From Dendrolimus kikuchii (taxonomy: Eukaryota; Arthropoda; Insecta; Lepidoptera; Lasiocampidae): 64,000 bases of DNA. The notes under the pieces are model-generated. The model ran no database searches. It had not been told where the DNA came from and saw only the letters and a program-made list of their open reading frames with translations. The DNA lies in assembly GCA_019925095.2 (NCBI GenBank), contig CM034401.1, positions 8,157,838-8,221,837 of the forward strand, written 5' to 3'. Below are positions 11,455 through 21,590 of the stretch, piece by piece. Made by a program: the position numbers and the translations under genes. Positions within the stretch are counted from its first letter, which is position 1. Every line of letters starts with the position of its first letter.

Positions 11455-11523
11455 TGCTGAGTGAAAACTTTGGTTGCTGAAAATGCGGCGTACAAATTCT
11501 CAAAATGTGCTATGTATGTAATA
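11455..11523 (+). repeat. Repeat C, left part (split by RTE-1)
   Basis: GCTGAAAATGCGGCGTACAAATTCTCAAAATGTGCT matches 61080-61140. The right part of the same repeat resumes at 11689 (TATAAGGAATGTAATTACGTCGCTAT) and matches 61343 on and 27213 on. RTE-1 lies between the halves. Confidence 0.7.
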
Positions 11524-11688
11524 GGTGATGTCAGGAGCCTTAAGAACAGACGAGTGTGCATGACAAGAGTTATGAATGTGAAAGAAGCAAGTGAGGTGTG
11601 TAAGAATAAGCCTAAATGGCGCTCTGTTGTTCGTGCCTACCCCACAAGGGAACTGGCGTGAAGTTATGTATGTATGTATGTATGTATA
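11524..11688 (+). mobile_element. RTE-1 LINE, truncated copy nested in repeat C
   Basis: Encodes the last 45 or so codons of the RTE-1 ORF (GDVRSLKNRR, MTRVMNVKEASEVCKNKPKW, VRAYPTRELA), a TGA, and a (TATG)n tail. It differs from the copy at 56573 at only a few of about 145 shared bases. It splits repeat C. A target duplication is short or blurred by the tail. Confidence 0.9.
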
Positions 11689-11760
11689 TAATAATGTATA
11701 AGGAATGTAATTACGTCGCTATATCTTCAAATGAAGTCTTTTTCTTTCTATCTTTCTAGA
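11689..11760 (+). repeat. Repeat C, right part
   Basis: ATGTATAAGGAATGTAATTACGTCG continues into a CTTT-rich end (TTTTCTTTCTATCTTTCT). The same order occurs at 61343-61405 and at 27210-27262. Confidence 0.65.
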
Positions 11761-12339
11761 TGATATAAACGAAATGAGATAAATAACTCTTTACATTTTA
11801 GTAAGACACGCATTTCGTCGACGTAAATTTTGTTTCTCCAAATTGAGAATTCCCGAGTAAGTTACTTCGATACTAATTTAATTTCAATACACAGTTCTCA
11901 AGCAAGATATCGTCTAAAATTTTACAACAAAATTCAAAAGCGAACACTAAAGGAGCAAAAAAACTTTAAAAAGCCTTCAATACCATGAGATGGTCCATAA
12001 TCCGTAATGGGGCAATATCACCCGCTTAGTGGTGGGTAGTTTCTTTTAACGATAATCGTCCTCCATAATGCTAAGCAACTAATGGTAAAACTTCATAAAA
12101 CAGGAGTGGGGGACGTACTGATATTTTTTTTACAAAGTACCTGCACCGTGATATTACTAAAAGGTAAATCTACTGGTAGTAGCACAGAGTAGGGTAAACG
12201 AATGTCCTCAAATTTTAATCTTTCTAAAATCAATCATCAACGATGAAAGGAAATTTTGCGTAACAGTGCATTGTATTTTGAACTTTATAATATTTTAATC
12301 ACTAGATTTATATAGTGCAATTTAGATTGAATTATTACG
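11761..12339. other. No recognised gene or element
   Basis: AT-rich. No coding or repeat signature recognised. Confidence 0.4.
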
Positions 12340-12548
12340 AATGAGGGTCTTTTTTTTAATAACAATTCTACGGACTGGAGTTCCATATCCTTTTTTATAA
12401 CATAATTTTGAAGACAGTTTTAAGTATTTGTACACGCTTTTTGGTATTTTTTGTTTTTGTGTGTGACATTTATACAATGATTTTTGTGTTGTGGTGTACC
12501 ATACGAATAATTTATTGTGTTATATTAATTTATTCTAATTACGAATAA
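12340..12548 (+). repeat. Repeat I, copy 1
   Basis: Shares an ordered set of words with 59398-59588: CTACGGACTGGAGTTCC, CCTTTTTTA, ACACGCTT, TTTTTGT-TGTGTGACATT, TTGTGTTGTGGTGTACC, then TTATATTAATTTATTCTAATT. Roughly 190 bp long and in the same orientation in both places. Function unknown; it may be an element 3' end. Confidence 0.6.
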
Positions 12549-14966
12549 GGGTCAAAACACCTACGAATAAAGACGTCTATGTAGAATAGAAATACGAAAA
12601 TTCTTCCAACAAATAGGTTAGATAATCGTGTTAGTTTTACTTCTACTGCGTGTGAACTGCACACATTTTTTTAATTTTAAATTGAATAAGTAATTCTCTT
12701 TATGTAAATTTTGGTAGTAAAGTAAGATTTATTATTGGCTTTGTATTATTTAGAATTTATTGCTTATTAATCTATTGTAAAAAAAAACTGTGTGATCTTT
12801 GTTAAATAAATAAATATTTTATGAATAGTAACCATAAACAAAATTAAAATGTATTCTATTCTTGCTAGTGCTGGCTCTAACGCCTTTGGTATTGATTTTG
12901 TTAATCTCACGGTAAAAGAGGCAGGTGGATACTATATGTTATTGGAGTTAGTGTTATATTGAAGAAGTTTTGATTGTCGGTAATCTTTTTCCAAAAACCT
13001 GAGGACAAGACAGTACAAACACATACTTATATGAAAATTAAATCATTTCAGTAAAACAACTTGAGGGTAGACAAAAATATCTTTGACATTCCTAGTTGAT
13101 AGTTGAGTGATATAACTGACATATCGGATTGAAACCAAAATGTAAATAAAAAATTCGTTTAATATTTATAATTCTTCAATATCTTATTATTGGGCATACA
13201 CCATACCCCTCCCTATTTTAGAAGAATCAACTTGACCCGATCCTTTAACCAGTTCTACATATCGGTTGAATCCATTTGCAGATTTCCTCGCGATTTTTTC
13301 ACTCGCTCTCTGTTTAAAATATCGTAATAATTGTAATAAAATGCTCATTATGTCAGGAAACTTCGTACCTGGGCATGCTCGCACGTTTGTATTCTTACTC
13401 ACGTTATTTTAGTCAGACGCCTTAGCTGCTACGGTTCGTATAATAACCATCAAACTTAGTTTTAATAGTCTATGCATGATATGCAATCTACCAACTATAT
13501 AATCAAAATAGATTTAAAAAATATTATTTCCAAAAAATCTTCTTTTAAAAATACATCCATTAGTAAAATTCAATTACAATTATAGTCGCCTGCTACGGGC
13601 TAGTAAGGTGTCGCTCCGACCGACGCTTTTTGCAAATTTCTTTTTAATTCCACTTCGTGGTTTAATTACTTCTTAATTAATCCCATCTGAATTTTATTTC
13701 TGAAATATATAAACGGTTTTAAACGAAAAGTTTCATTAATTTGAGAAACTTGACTACAAAATTTGACGGCTTTGTTTCTTGTCTTGATAAAGGTGCGTGT
13801 TTGGAATTGTTATACTCGTTTTGTCGTGGCTCTCATTTCTTATCATACGGGTGCAAGCTGTGGAATTAACACTTTTCCTAGAGTTCTACAATTTCTATGC
13901 TCGAGGTTACAAAAAAAGGGGGGTAAACAGATATTTAATGTCTCGCAGAGATAATGACAACCACTTACCATAGTGACACCGTCTGTCCCTTTTCTTTATA
14001 GGAATGATAAAAATGAATTCTTGCTTTCTTGTATGTGGATATTTGGAGTAATTCAGGGAACAGACAGGCATTCATCGCAGCTTATATGTTTGTTACATAG
14101 AAGACAAACTGCAAAGGACTCGCCTATGTGGGTACGACCACGTTTTATGTAGACCGGCTGGTTTTTGCGCGTAAAAAGGTAAATGCGAAAAATGCTAGCT
14201 TGACGTCATGAAGGTGCATACCAATAGATTCAAATAAAGAATACTGAAGATAACGTGGAATGAAGAAGTATAAAAAGGAAGTCGGACCCCAAGAGTCAAA
14301 GCAAACGCTCCAAACATAATTAGGAGTTAACACTGGGATATTGATGACATACACAATGAGACGGATAGACGGATATTAAAACATCATGGTTTGCCTGTGA
14401 TGCCCTAAAAATCATCAGCATTAACGCACATCACCCACATAAATGACAGTTACTAGGATAACAAAGTTAACCAGCAATTCAACGTCACTTGAAGCGGCGC
14501 AGTCCGCAAAGTTTGTTACCGAGACAATGAAACAGACATAACCCGTGGCCTGACGGGAAGTGTTTGTTAGCATCCTACGGGAGAAACTGTCCCACGTCCG
14601 CCGGAACGAAACCGGTGAATTATTGTCGCAAAACTGTGTCGGGAACCTTTGACTACTCTATGTTATTTAAGCCTACTGTTTCAAAGTTCAGGCCTACATT
14701 TATATTTTAGTGTGGAATGTTTGTTAATATTCCGTAGCACGTAAATATGACTTTTCAGATGTTTGTAACATACTTCCTCTTTACGACTCTGAAAGTGAAC
14801 TAATTAAAATGAAATTTTATACGCATATATTCGTAGACATAGAAAATATAGTAGGAATGACAATAGTTGAATAAGAAACTTAGAAAATCTGTTATCTTAC
14901 ATAAATACAAATTCTTCATTCAGACCGTCTAAATCTCTTTTTCTTAAACCCCCATATATTCATCGG
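12549..14966. other. Long stretch without recognised genes
   Basis: About 2.4 kb of AT-rich DNA. Frames of 60-71 codons at 13187-13402, 13763-13954 and 14145-14354 show no known motif or signal peptide, and I see no repeated block in common with the rest of the window. Could hold single-copy intron or regulatory sequence. Confidence 0.4.
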
Positions 14967-15065
14967 CATGTTATAACGGTTCAGCTGTATTGCGCTCGTT
15001 GCAAAAGAACTTTTAAAACCAAATTTGGTTTCACTAGCCACCTGCGCTCGCACAGCCCGACTTAA
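14967..15065 (+). pseudogene. C2H2 zinc-finger C-terminus of a LINE-type polyprotein
   Basis: The frame CAT (14967) to TAA (15063-15065) encodes Q-L-Y-C-A-R-C followed by a 12-residue linker and H-L-R-S-H, a clean C-X2-C-X12-H-X3-H finger, then a stop four residues later. Some lepidopteran LINE polyproteins end in a finger of this kind (C..C...GL..H.R.C), so I take this as a truncated retroelement C-terminus rather than a host exon. A host zinc-finger exon is the alternative. Confidence 0.5.
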
Positions 15066-15070
15066 CAAGT

Positions 15071-15211
15071 TTCGCCATCGACGGATACTTCAAGGAGAAC
15101 ATACATAACAGTTCGTTTTCTGTTCATGCAATCAAACTATGGAACGCCCTCCCTCTTGTAATCCGAGATAGTCCGTCGGAAAACATCTTTAAATTTGTCC
15201 TAATTAACTGA
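15071..15211 (+). pseudogene. LINE RT C-terminal fragment
   Basis: The frame TTC (15071) to TGA (15209-15211) encodes 'FSVHAIKLWNALPLVIRDSP' and 'NIFKFVLIN', the W-N-LP motif and FK-L tail typical of Jockey/CR1-like LINE C-termini. It starts six bases after the zinc-finger stop, so two unrelated LINE tails abut here. The catalytic part is absent. Confidence 0.7.
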
Positions 15212-15244
15212 TATACATATATATGTATGTATATCTGTATGTAT

Positions 15245-15291
15245 TTTTATTATGTAAGTATTTATTTTCAGATAAATACTTACATAATAAA
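15245..15291. repeat. Perfect hairpin, 21-bp arms
   Basis: Left arm 15245-15265 and right arm 15272-15292 are perfect reverse complements (core TATGTAAGTATTTAT / ATAAATACTTACATA) with a 6-base loop, TTTCAG. The RTE-1 target-site duplication begins inside the right arm. Confidence 0.9.
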
Positions 15292-15297
15292 ATTTTG

Positions 15298-15580
15298 GGC
15301 ATGTGGAAAGAATGCATGATGAAAGACTGACTAAACAGATATACAATGCAAAAGTGGATGGATGCAGGAGTCGTGGAAGGTCACGACACACCTTCCATGA
15401 TCAAATTGATCATGTACTAGCAGAAGATGATGTCAGGAGCCTTAAGAACAGACGAGCGTGCATGACAAGAGTTATGAATGTCAAAGAAGCAAGTGAGGTG
15501 TGTAAGAATTAAGCCTAAATGGCGCTCTGTTGTTCGTGCCTACCCCGCAAGGGAACTGGCGTGAAGTTATGTATGTATGT
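15298..15580 (+). mobile_element. RTE-1 LINE, truncated copy with 14-bp target duplication
   Basis: Covers the last ~85 codons of the ORF (MHDERLTKQIYNAKVDGC, RGRSRHTFHDQIDHVLAEDD, MTRVMNVKEASEVCKN) and a (TATG)n tail. A one-base insertion near 15510 breaks the frame after EVCKN. The direct repeat ATAATAAAATTTTG flanks it at 15284-15297 and 15581-15594. Confidence 0.92.
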
Positions 15581-15594
15581 ATAATAAAATTTTG

Positions 15595-16135
15595 TAAAAT
15601 TTTAGATAAGTATAAGTACTTAAATAACTGAGCATTTAAACTTTAATGAACATAACCCCGCCTTTTATTTTCTCTCGCTAGATCGCTCCGGTTTTCTGGA
15701 AGAAAAGTCGTTTTAGGGTTAAGCTCGCTTCTGTACATCACCACTATTTTGTGTACAATTATTTAGTATGACATAGTACCAAGTAATAGAGCCAAGCTGG
15801 AATCATTCTCTTGACACAGCTCTTAGCGCCGGCCCGATAGGCGTGATAACATCCTCTCGGAGAGTATCGACGTGAAACAGCGTTAAGCTAATCGTGTTTC
15901 ATACTGAGTTTCGATGGCCCACTTTTCCGCTCCTACTATATTTACCTATCCCATTACTCCTTTCTGTTCCCTCTATTCTATCCTCTTTATCCCACCTCCA
16001 TCTTATCCCTCCTATCACTATTCCTCTATCACATTCTGGTATTGTAAAAGTCTATAGGCGACGGTAACTTTCCATTAGATCTGCCTGTTTGCCAGTCTAG
16101 CAATATTAAAAGTACTTTATTTTTGTTCGTTTTCT
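15595..16135. other. Unassigned, with a LINE/SINE tail scrap
   Basis: At 16045-16090, CTATAGGCGACGGTAAC...TTTCCATTAGATCTGCCTG is a degenerate scrap of the CR1-like/SINE-A 3' end. The rest has no recognised feature. Confidence 0.4.
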
Positions 16136-16345
16136 AAAGTCTTTCTATATTGTCTTTTTTCTTTCATCTTCTTCTCGCAATTATTTGAGGTCGGTAGAAT
16201 ATGTCTTTTCCTTCCTTACTCCTCTATTCTGACATGCGTCCTCTGTCACACCGCAAATCATCATATTATTCTTCACTCAATCCATCTATCTGTTTTTTGG
16301 TCTACCTTTACATCTGTACCCATTATTCTTGCAATGTAACATTTA
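16136..16345 (-). pseudogene. RTE-5: RTE-type LINE C-terminus, degenerate
   Basis: On the minus strand one frame gives 'GYRCKGRPKNR', stops, 'VKNNMMICGVTED' and 'GVRKEKTYSTDLK', matching the RGRPKKRW-D-VKDDM...GVTE...W...T..ADPK end of a distinct RTE-like LINE group. Two further copies lie at 50028 and 50346. Stops within the frame show it is dead. Confidence 0.7.
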
Positions 16346-16352
16346 TTTTACA

Positions 16353-16916
16353 CTAGCTGAGCCTGCGATTTCGTCGGCATGGTTTTTTTTCGCGGAACCC
16401 TTAAAAAGAAAATCAAAGCCTAGTTACTGTTTATAGTATCAGCTATCTGCCAGCGGCCTGGCGGCCTGTCGTAAGAGGCGACTAAACAACCCACAGCCAG
16501 GTGGTAAGGTATTTGCTCGACTGAATGGCGACCACCCCTGGTCTAGAGTATTTCGCCATAACAATCTTGTGTTTTGTTCCGGCATTAATGACCAGATTCC
16601 AGTCTCCTTTAAGAGAGCAGCAGCGCATTTGTAGCATCTTTGGTGTTGCAAATGTCCAGAGGCGATGGTAACCGCTTTCCATCAAGTGGGCCTTCTGCCT
16701 TTCTGCTGAACTTCTGCAATAAAAAAGAATAAGTCTCGTTAAAATCGGTCTAGCTGTTTCAGAGATTAGCTGGAACATCCAGATAGACCGATAGACTTAA
16801 GTTTTAAAAATTGATTTTTTTTATATAAGTACCGTATATACTTTCATATGCATATAGTAAAATGCTGTTACTTTGGCATTACAAACAGACACTTCAGTTA
16901 TATTTATCTGTATAGA
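16353..16916 (-). mobile_element. Non-autonomous Helitron split by SINE-A
   Basis: Left end A|CTAGCTGAGCCTGCGATTTCG is the reverse complement of a Helitron 3' terminus, and right end CTGTATAGA|T the complement of a 5' TCTATACAG terminus. After the nested SINE the Helitron body resumes with TTAAAATCGGTCTAGCTG and TTTCAGAGATTAGCTGGAAC. Without the SINE it would be about 280 bp. No coding capacity. Confidence 0.75.
16443..16726 (+). mobile_element. SINE-A nested in Helitron
   Basis: Starts about 20 bases into the SINE-A consensus (CCAGCGGCCTGGCGGCCTGT) and ends CTTCTGCAAT plus A6. The flanks on both sides are Helitron body, so the SINE landed after the Helitron. The target duplication is not clear. 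Confidence 0.85.
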
Positions 16917-18780
16917 TTCCTTTACCGTCAAAACGTAATAATTGTAAATATACGCTTATTAGATCAGAAAATCTACCTTACCTATGTCATTCGAATAAGC
17001 CGTCAGCCAATTGAAAAATAAATACTAACATAATATTATCCATTGAGTTCCTGTGCATTAAACCACCGCTGTGTTGTTTGTGAGCTCGTTTTTAAACGTC
17101 ATAATGCATTGTTTTTGGGCCATTTATTATGGAGCCATCTTCCTGCCCTGTCTAACTTTTTGTCCACCTTGCACACGGCTTTATCATAATGTAACCCAAA
17201 AAATACTCCCGACGTACTGTTCGGGACCGGTGGTTTTTGGTGCATAATTATGAGGCTTTTTTAGCATACACAGTACTGGCTTACCCCAAAGTGGTTTATT
17301 ACATATGTAAATATATTTACTTTTTGCAAAATGTTATGCCAGGATAGCAAAAACCTTTAAGGCATATCATATTTTATTTTCATGCACCACTTGTTAAAAC
17401 ACACAGCCTCATTCAGATTGTAGGACTGTGACTGATGCCTATGAACATAGTTCTTGCGGCTTCTGGATACTTTATATTTCATTAAGCAGCTAAGTTTCCT
17501 GTACTAACCCAAACTTATTGCTTAGGAATATTGAAAATCTTATAACTCTTATACTCTTATATCAAATTGCTCAATTTAAGAAAAAAATAAATCCACACAG
17601 CTAAACATCATCCTTCAATTTTATATCAAAAAGGATAATTAAAAAAACAATCAAAATTTCTATTTATTGTTTTGATATTAAAAAAATAATAATATGTTTT
17701 TTTATTTAAGTCATTAGTAACGAGATATTTGCTTCCAACTTTTAAACTACGAAATATTTTCAAGGAAAGTTGAATTGAAGATTATCTGTCGAGTGGTTTT
17801 TGAGATATGGGTGTTAGATTATTGTACTATTGTACCGAGTTAGGTTACTAATTAAATATATTAAAGTGTAGTTGTGATTATTACGCAGCTTAGTGAGCAA
17901 ACGGGGCAACGAAACATTCTTTCTCCGGATTTGCTCCGATGCACATGTCGTAACGCTTTTATGAGTATTTTCGGTGAAATTATTTTTTATGATTTCTTAG
18001 CGCAATGACTAAAATAATAAATATTTGTCACCTCTACGAAAGATTTTTTTGAACATGGACTCACACACACTTACTAGATTTTGTTGTTGTAATTAAAAAC
18101 AGTATCTATGTTTGCGCGTATATGATGCAATACTGGCTATAACAGGTTCTATATAAAACTGTACAGAAAATTATGCGATCGAAAATGTAGGCACGTTCTT
18201 GTCTATAATTTAATATGGAAATTTGTTGTAATAATCAACAGCATGTTGGTTACGCCTTTCAAATTAATTAACAAGGGACTCGTTAATCGTATGACTAATT
18301 ACCAACACGTACACACGTTCCATCCCTCTAATCAGCTCACAGACGATATATACCTACTTTTATTTGAAACTATGAAACTTTCTATTAGCTCCAAAGGACT
18401 ATGGCTAATAATAGTAATTTTAAATTAAATGAATACATTTATTTTAATTTATACATTTTTATTAGTAAAGTAGACGACCCAATTTCTGGTAAGTGGTTAT
18501 CGTCACTTAGAAAACAACATGAGATTAAAGATTGTACTAAAACCTATTAATAGTAATTCCATAATAGTATGATAAATATTTTCTGTAGTGTTATCTATAT
18601 CTGTTATGCCTACTAAATATGATTATATTTAATAACATTATTTAGTATAACGAAGCTGGGATATTCTTATTAATTATTTTTTCTAAACGAATGAATGGAT
18701 ACTTGTCAATCCTAACTTGACTCCTGCGCAGTAGCCAGTATTTGGGTCTAAGTGGAAGTGAGGTACGTGGAGCAAGGGGC
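16917..18780. other. Long stretch without recognised genes
   Basis: About 1.8 kb of AT-rich sequence with no family motif in any frame longer than 60 codons (for example 18243-18428). No repeat in common with other parts of the window noticed. Confidence 0.4.
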
Positions 18781-18790
18781 ATGCGCAAGC

Positions 18791-18804
18791 GTAGCCATAG
18801 CAAC
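18791..18804 (+). promoter_or_regulatory. X-box-like (RFX) motif
   Basis: GTAGCCATAGCAAC fits the RFX X-box consensus GTNRCCATRGYAAC at all 14 positions. It is preceded directly by ATGCGCAAGC, resembling an NRF-1 site, and lies in a locally GC-richer patch (18720-18830). X-boxes mark ciliary gene promoters in animals. No coding exon is recognised nearby, so a role is conjecture. Confidence 0.4.
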
Positions 18805-18829
18805 GGGGCGACGCCAACTTCCACTCAGT

Positions 18830-19174
18830 TACCCTCATAGCTTATTAGATAAGTCACTCTCCGTCTCCTTCGGCTTGTGCACACTTCTTGAATGTACCTA
18901 TGCAGACCTCCATTTTTGTTCAAGTTAGCTTCCCGAACTACATCAAGTCATACCTTACGCATCCCAGTCTCTTCCAATATCGTGGGTTTAAAACTTGGCC
19001 GGTGAGATTCTGCTGACTGCACACGTGGTGGTAATTAGCTAGACATATTACTGTGGAGTTTCTTACCACGTCTTTTTAAATATGCGTACGTAAAGCAAAA
19101 TGCTGATTTAATTCTTAATTTATGTATCACTTTTATAAAATGTACTTCATCAGAATTACTGCGTTTTATATATA
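18830..19174. other. No recognised gene
   Basis: Moderate GC near 18850-19000, no domain. A host regulatory region next to the X-box motif is possible but unproven. Confidence 0.35.
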
Positions 19175-19175
19175 A

Positions 19176-19497
19176 CTAGCGGTTTCTACAGACGTTGTAC
19201 GGCCCTGAAAAAAAAATCTAGAACCCGTTTCCAGGGCCACCTTCCGGGTCTAATTGTGAATCTAAACTATCACTGGACTCACTCAAACACTATTTTCTTT
19301 ACACGTTGGGTTACATTATTGAAGTTTTAGTAGGGATTTCAATTTTGTTCTAATAATCAATATAACTTATATTAATCTGGGATAATGTAGAAATCTAATG
19401 GTGAAAGAATTTTCAAAATAGGTCCAGTAGTTTTTGAGTTTATTCGTTACAAACATACAAAAATACAAGTCTTTCCTCTTTATAATATTAGTATGGA
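19176..19497 (-). mobile_element. Non-autonomous Helitron, complete termini
   Basis: Bounded by A|CTAGCGGTTTC on the left and ATATTAGTATGGA|T on the right, that is TCCATACTAATATTATAAAG at the 5' end read on the minus strand. Contains TCTAGAACCCG, CTTCCGGGTCTAATTGTGAATC and CCAGTAGTTTTTGAG blocks shared with 31566-31874. 322 bp, no ORF. Confidence 0.85.
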
Positions 19498-19639
19498 TAA
19501 CTTTGAATTTGAGTACTTTGTACTGTAGTTTATAACTTTGTTTGATATAATATAGTAGTCAGATCCTTTGAATTAGATGTACTTATTTAATAATGTCATT
19601 TTTTATCAATGGAATAATTTTTTCTTTTATAATTAAATA

Positions 19640-19872
19640 CATACATACATAACTACACGCCAGTTCCCTTGCGGGGTAGGCATGAACAACAGAGCGCCAT
19701 TTAGGCCCATTCTTACACACCTCACTTGCTTCTTTGCCATTCATAACTCTTGTCATGCACACTCGTCTGTTCTTAAGGCTCCTGACATCACCCTCCGCTA
19801 GTACACGATCAATTTGATCATGGAAGGTGTGTCGTGGCCTTCCACGACTTCTGCATCCATCCACTTTTGCAC
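19640..19872 (-). mobile_element. RTE-1 LINE, truncated copy
   Basis: (CATA)n tail on the left, then ORF 3' end encoding DGCRSRGRPRHTFHDQIDR, VLAEGDVRSLKNRRVC, MTRVMNGKEASEVCKN. The flanks AATTAAATA (19631-19639) and AATCAAATA (19873-19881) form a 9-bp target duplication with one mismatch. Confidence 0.9.
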
Positions 19873-20747
19873 AATCAAATAATCTAGTTATAATGAGATA
19901 CTTAAAAAGCTAGAATAATAAGTACTAGAAACTCCTCGGTACATGAAATGGAAGATTACGCAGGCACAGCTGTAAGAAAAACCATGGGTTTGTGAGAAAT
20001 AGATAACACCGAGTCTATTTAAAAATAAGACAATCAATATTCAAACAACTGGCCACAACATGAATGAACCCCACACGTACATTCGGGCCTAATACCAAAA
20101 TCTACCCCACACGTAGGTACTGCACAGTGTAATCTGGCGTAGGCGTCGCATCCGTCACGATCATGCCCTCCCGTCCCGCACGCGTCCCGTCTCCGCAACG
20201 ACCGCGTCATCTGTCAACTGCCTATTGATTTACACGACTATCCATGTATGAAGATCGGCCGATTTTGTGTGTTTGCACCATAGGAATTATTTAGTACTCA
20301 AGCGTTTCGGATCAACAGAGAGTATTTAAAATGGTTTAAGGATTCTATATGACCAGTTTTTTTTTCATTTTAAAAGGCTACGGAACCCTTTTAAAATGAA
20401 AAGAGCAGCCATTATATAAATAACAAGATACTTATGAAATCGTCATGTCCGTCTTTCTATCCGTTTGTTTGTTTACCTTTGAATGTCCCAGTTATTATTC
20501 TCCAAAACTTCTGGCTGTAGAAAAATGTGCCTGTATAAATATAAATTAAATGCACCGTTAGTCTATAGCGCCAAAGTACTGTACTTGCTCTTTTAAATTA
20601 ATTTTGGAAATAACTGAAAACGCTCAAAAAGAATGGTCGTTAAACAACCTAATTGATCTAAAGGCACCTTGGTTATAATGTGTATTCCATACAAAAACAC
20701 ATTGAAAATATATTTAGAATTTTTAATTTATTTGTTTTCGTAAACGT
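19873..20747. other. Unassigned; includes a hairpin
   Basis: 20090-20260 is GC-richer (CCGTCCCGCACGCGTCCCG) without coding motif and may be single-copy. 20362-20402 is a hairpin listed separately. The stretch after it (CGTCATGTCCGTC) resembles a common degenerate lepidopteran repeat. Confidence 0.35.
20362..20402. repeat. Perfect hairpin, 16-bp arms
   Basis: TTTTCATTTTAAAAGG at 20362-20377 is answered by CCTTTTAAAATGAAAA at 20387-20402 with a 9-base loop, CTACGGAAC. Confidence 0.9.
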
Positions 20748-20905
20748 AGTATAGGACGACCTCCAGCATGGTGGACCGACGACGTGTGTTACGTCGCCGA
20801 CAGGGGCTAGAGGAGGAAGGCGGGAGACCGGAATATGTGGTGCGGACTTGGGGAAGCTTACGTCAAGCAGCGGATATTGATTGGCTGAAGAAGAAGTTAT
20901 GTTTG
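20748..20905 (+). pseudogene. RTE-3: RTE-type LINE C-terminus
   Basis: Frame from 20748 reads 'GRPPAWWTDDVCYVADRG', a stop, then 'RRKAGDRNMWCGLGEAYVKQ'. This matches the GRPPARWTDDL...AG..W..AQDR..W..LGEAYVQ ending of an RTE-like LINE group. Another copy is at 40800-41145. Fragment without catalytic domains. Confidence 0.7.
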
Positions 20906-21590
20906 TGGACCATTCGAATAAAAATCCCCATTGATATCCTTGTAATCTTATACTTGACACACAATGACAGCTTAAATCATAAATGTAACAATATTAAACA
21001 GTACTCGAGTCGAGGTGCGCTGTTAGTAGCAAGTAGACATGCAAGATGGCTGACGCACACGTATTGTGTTACCACTCTGAAAACTACAGTAGCCGGCCTG
21101 GGTACATGGTCCAACGCCACAAAGTTTTCGTTTGAATAATGTCAATTTTGTTAAAATCAATATTTTGTGTCAAGGTGATCTTTCATCACAAAATATATTA
21201 CAATGAGAAAATGCACTAAAATAGGGTAACAGTAACAGTTACAAACAGTTAACCAGATAAATAGCGAACACGCTGGCGTCAGACACAGACATTCGTCACG
21301 TCGCGGTGTTGTCCGCTTCTGGCCTGTCACGTCCGGGCCTGGCGTGCCATCGATTTCGCATTAGCCACCTTTCGCCAACTCCACGTGGTCTTTGTTTTAA
21401 CCGGAAAGAATTGTTACAATTCTTGACTGATTGGTTTTCTTTTACTGGTCATTAGGTTTTTGTTGGTGATGAATGGGAATATTGCATTTCGCTTTGAGAA
21501 CAGTCATTTACTCCAACATGAATTAGGATAAAGTAAATCCGTGGGTATCAGTCTACGCACAGTGATAGGCTCCGTGGTAATAATGAACTT
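20906..21590. other. No recognised gene
   Basis: 21260-21400 is GC-richer with several CpG and no coding motif. It could be host regulatory DNA. Otherwise unassigned. Confidence 0.35.
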
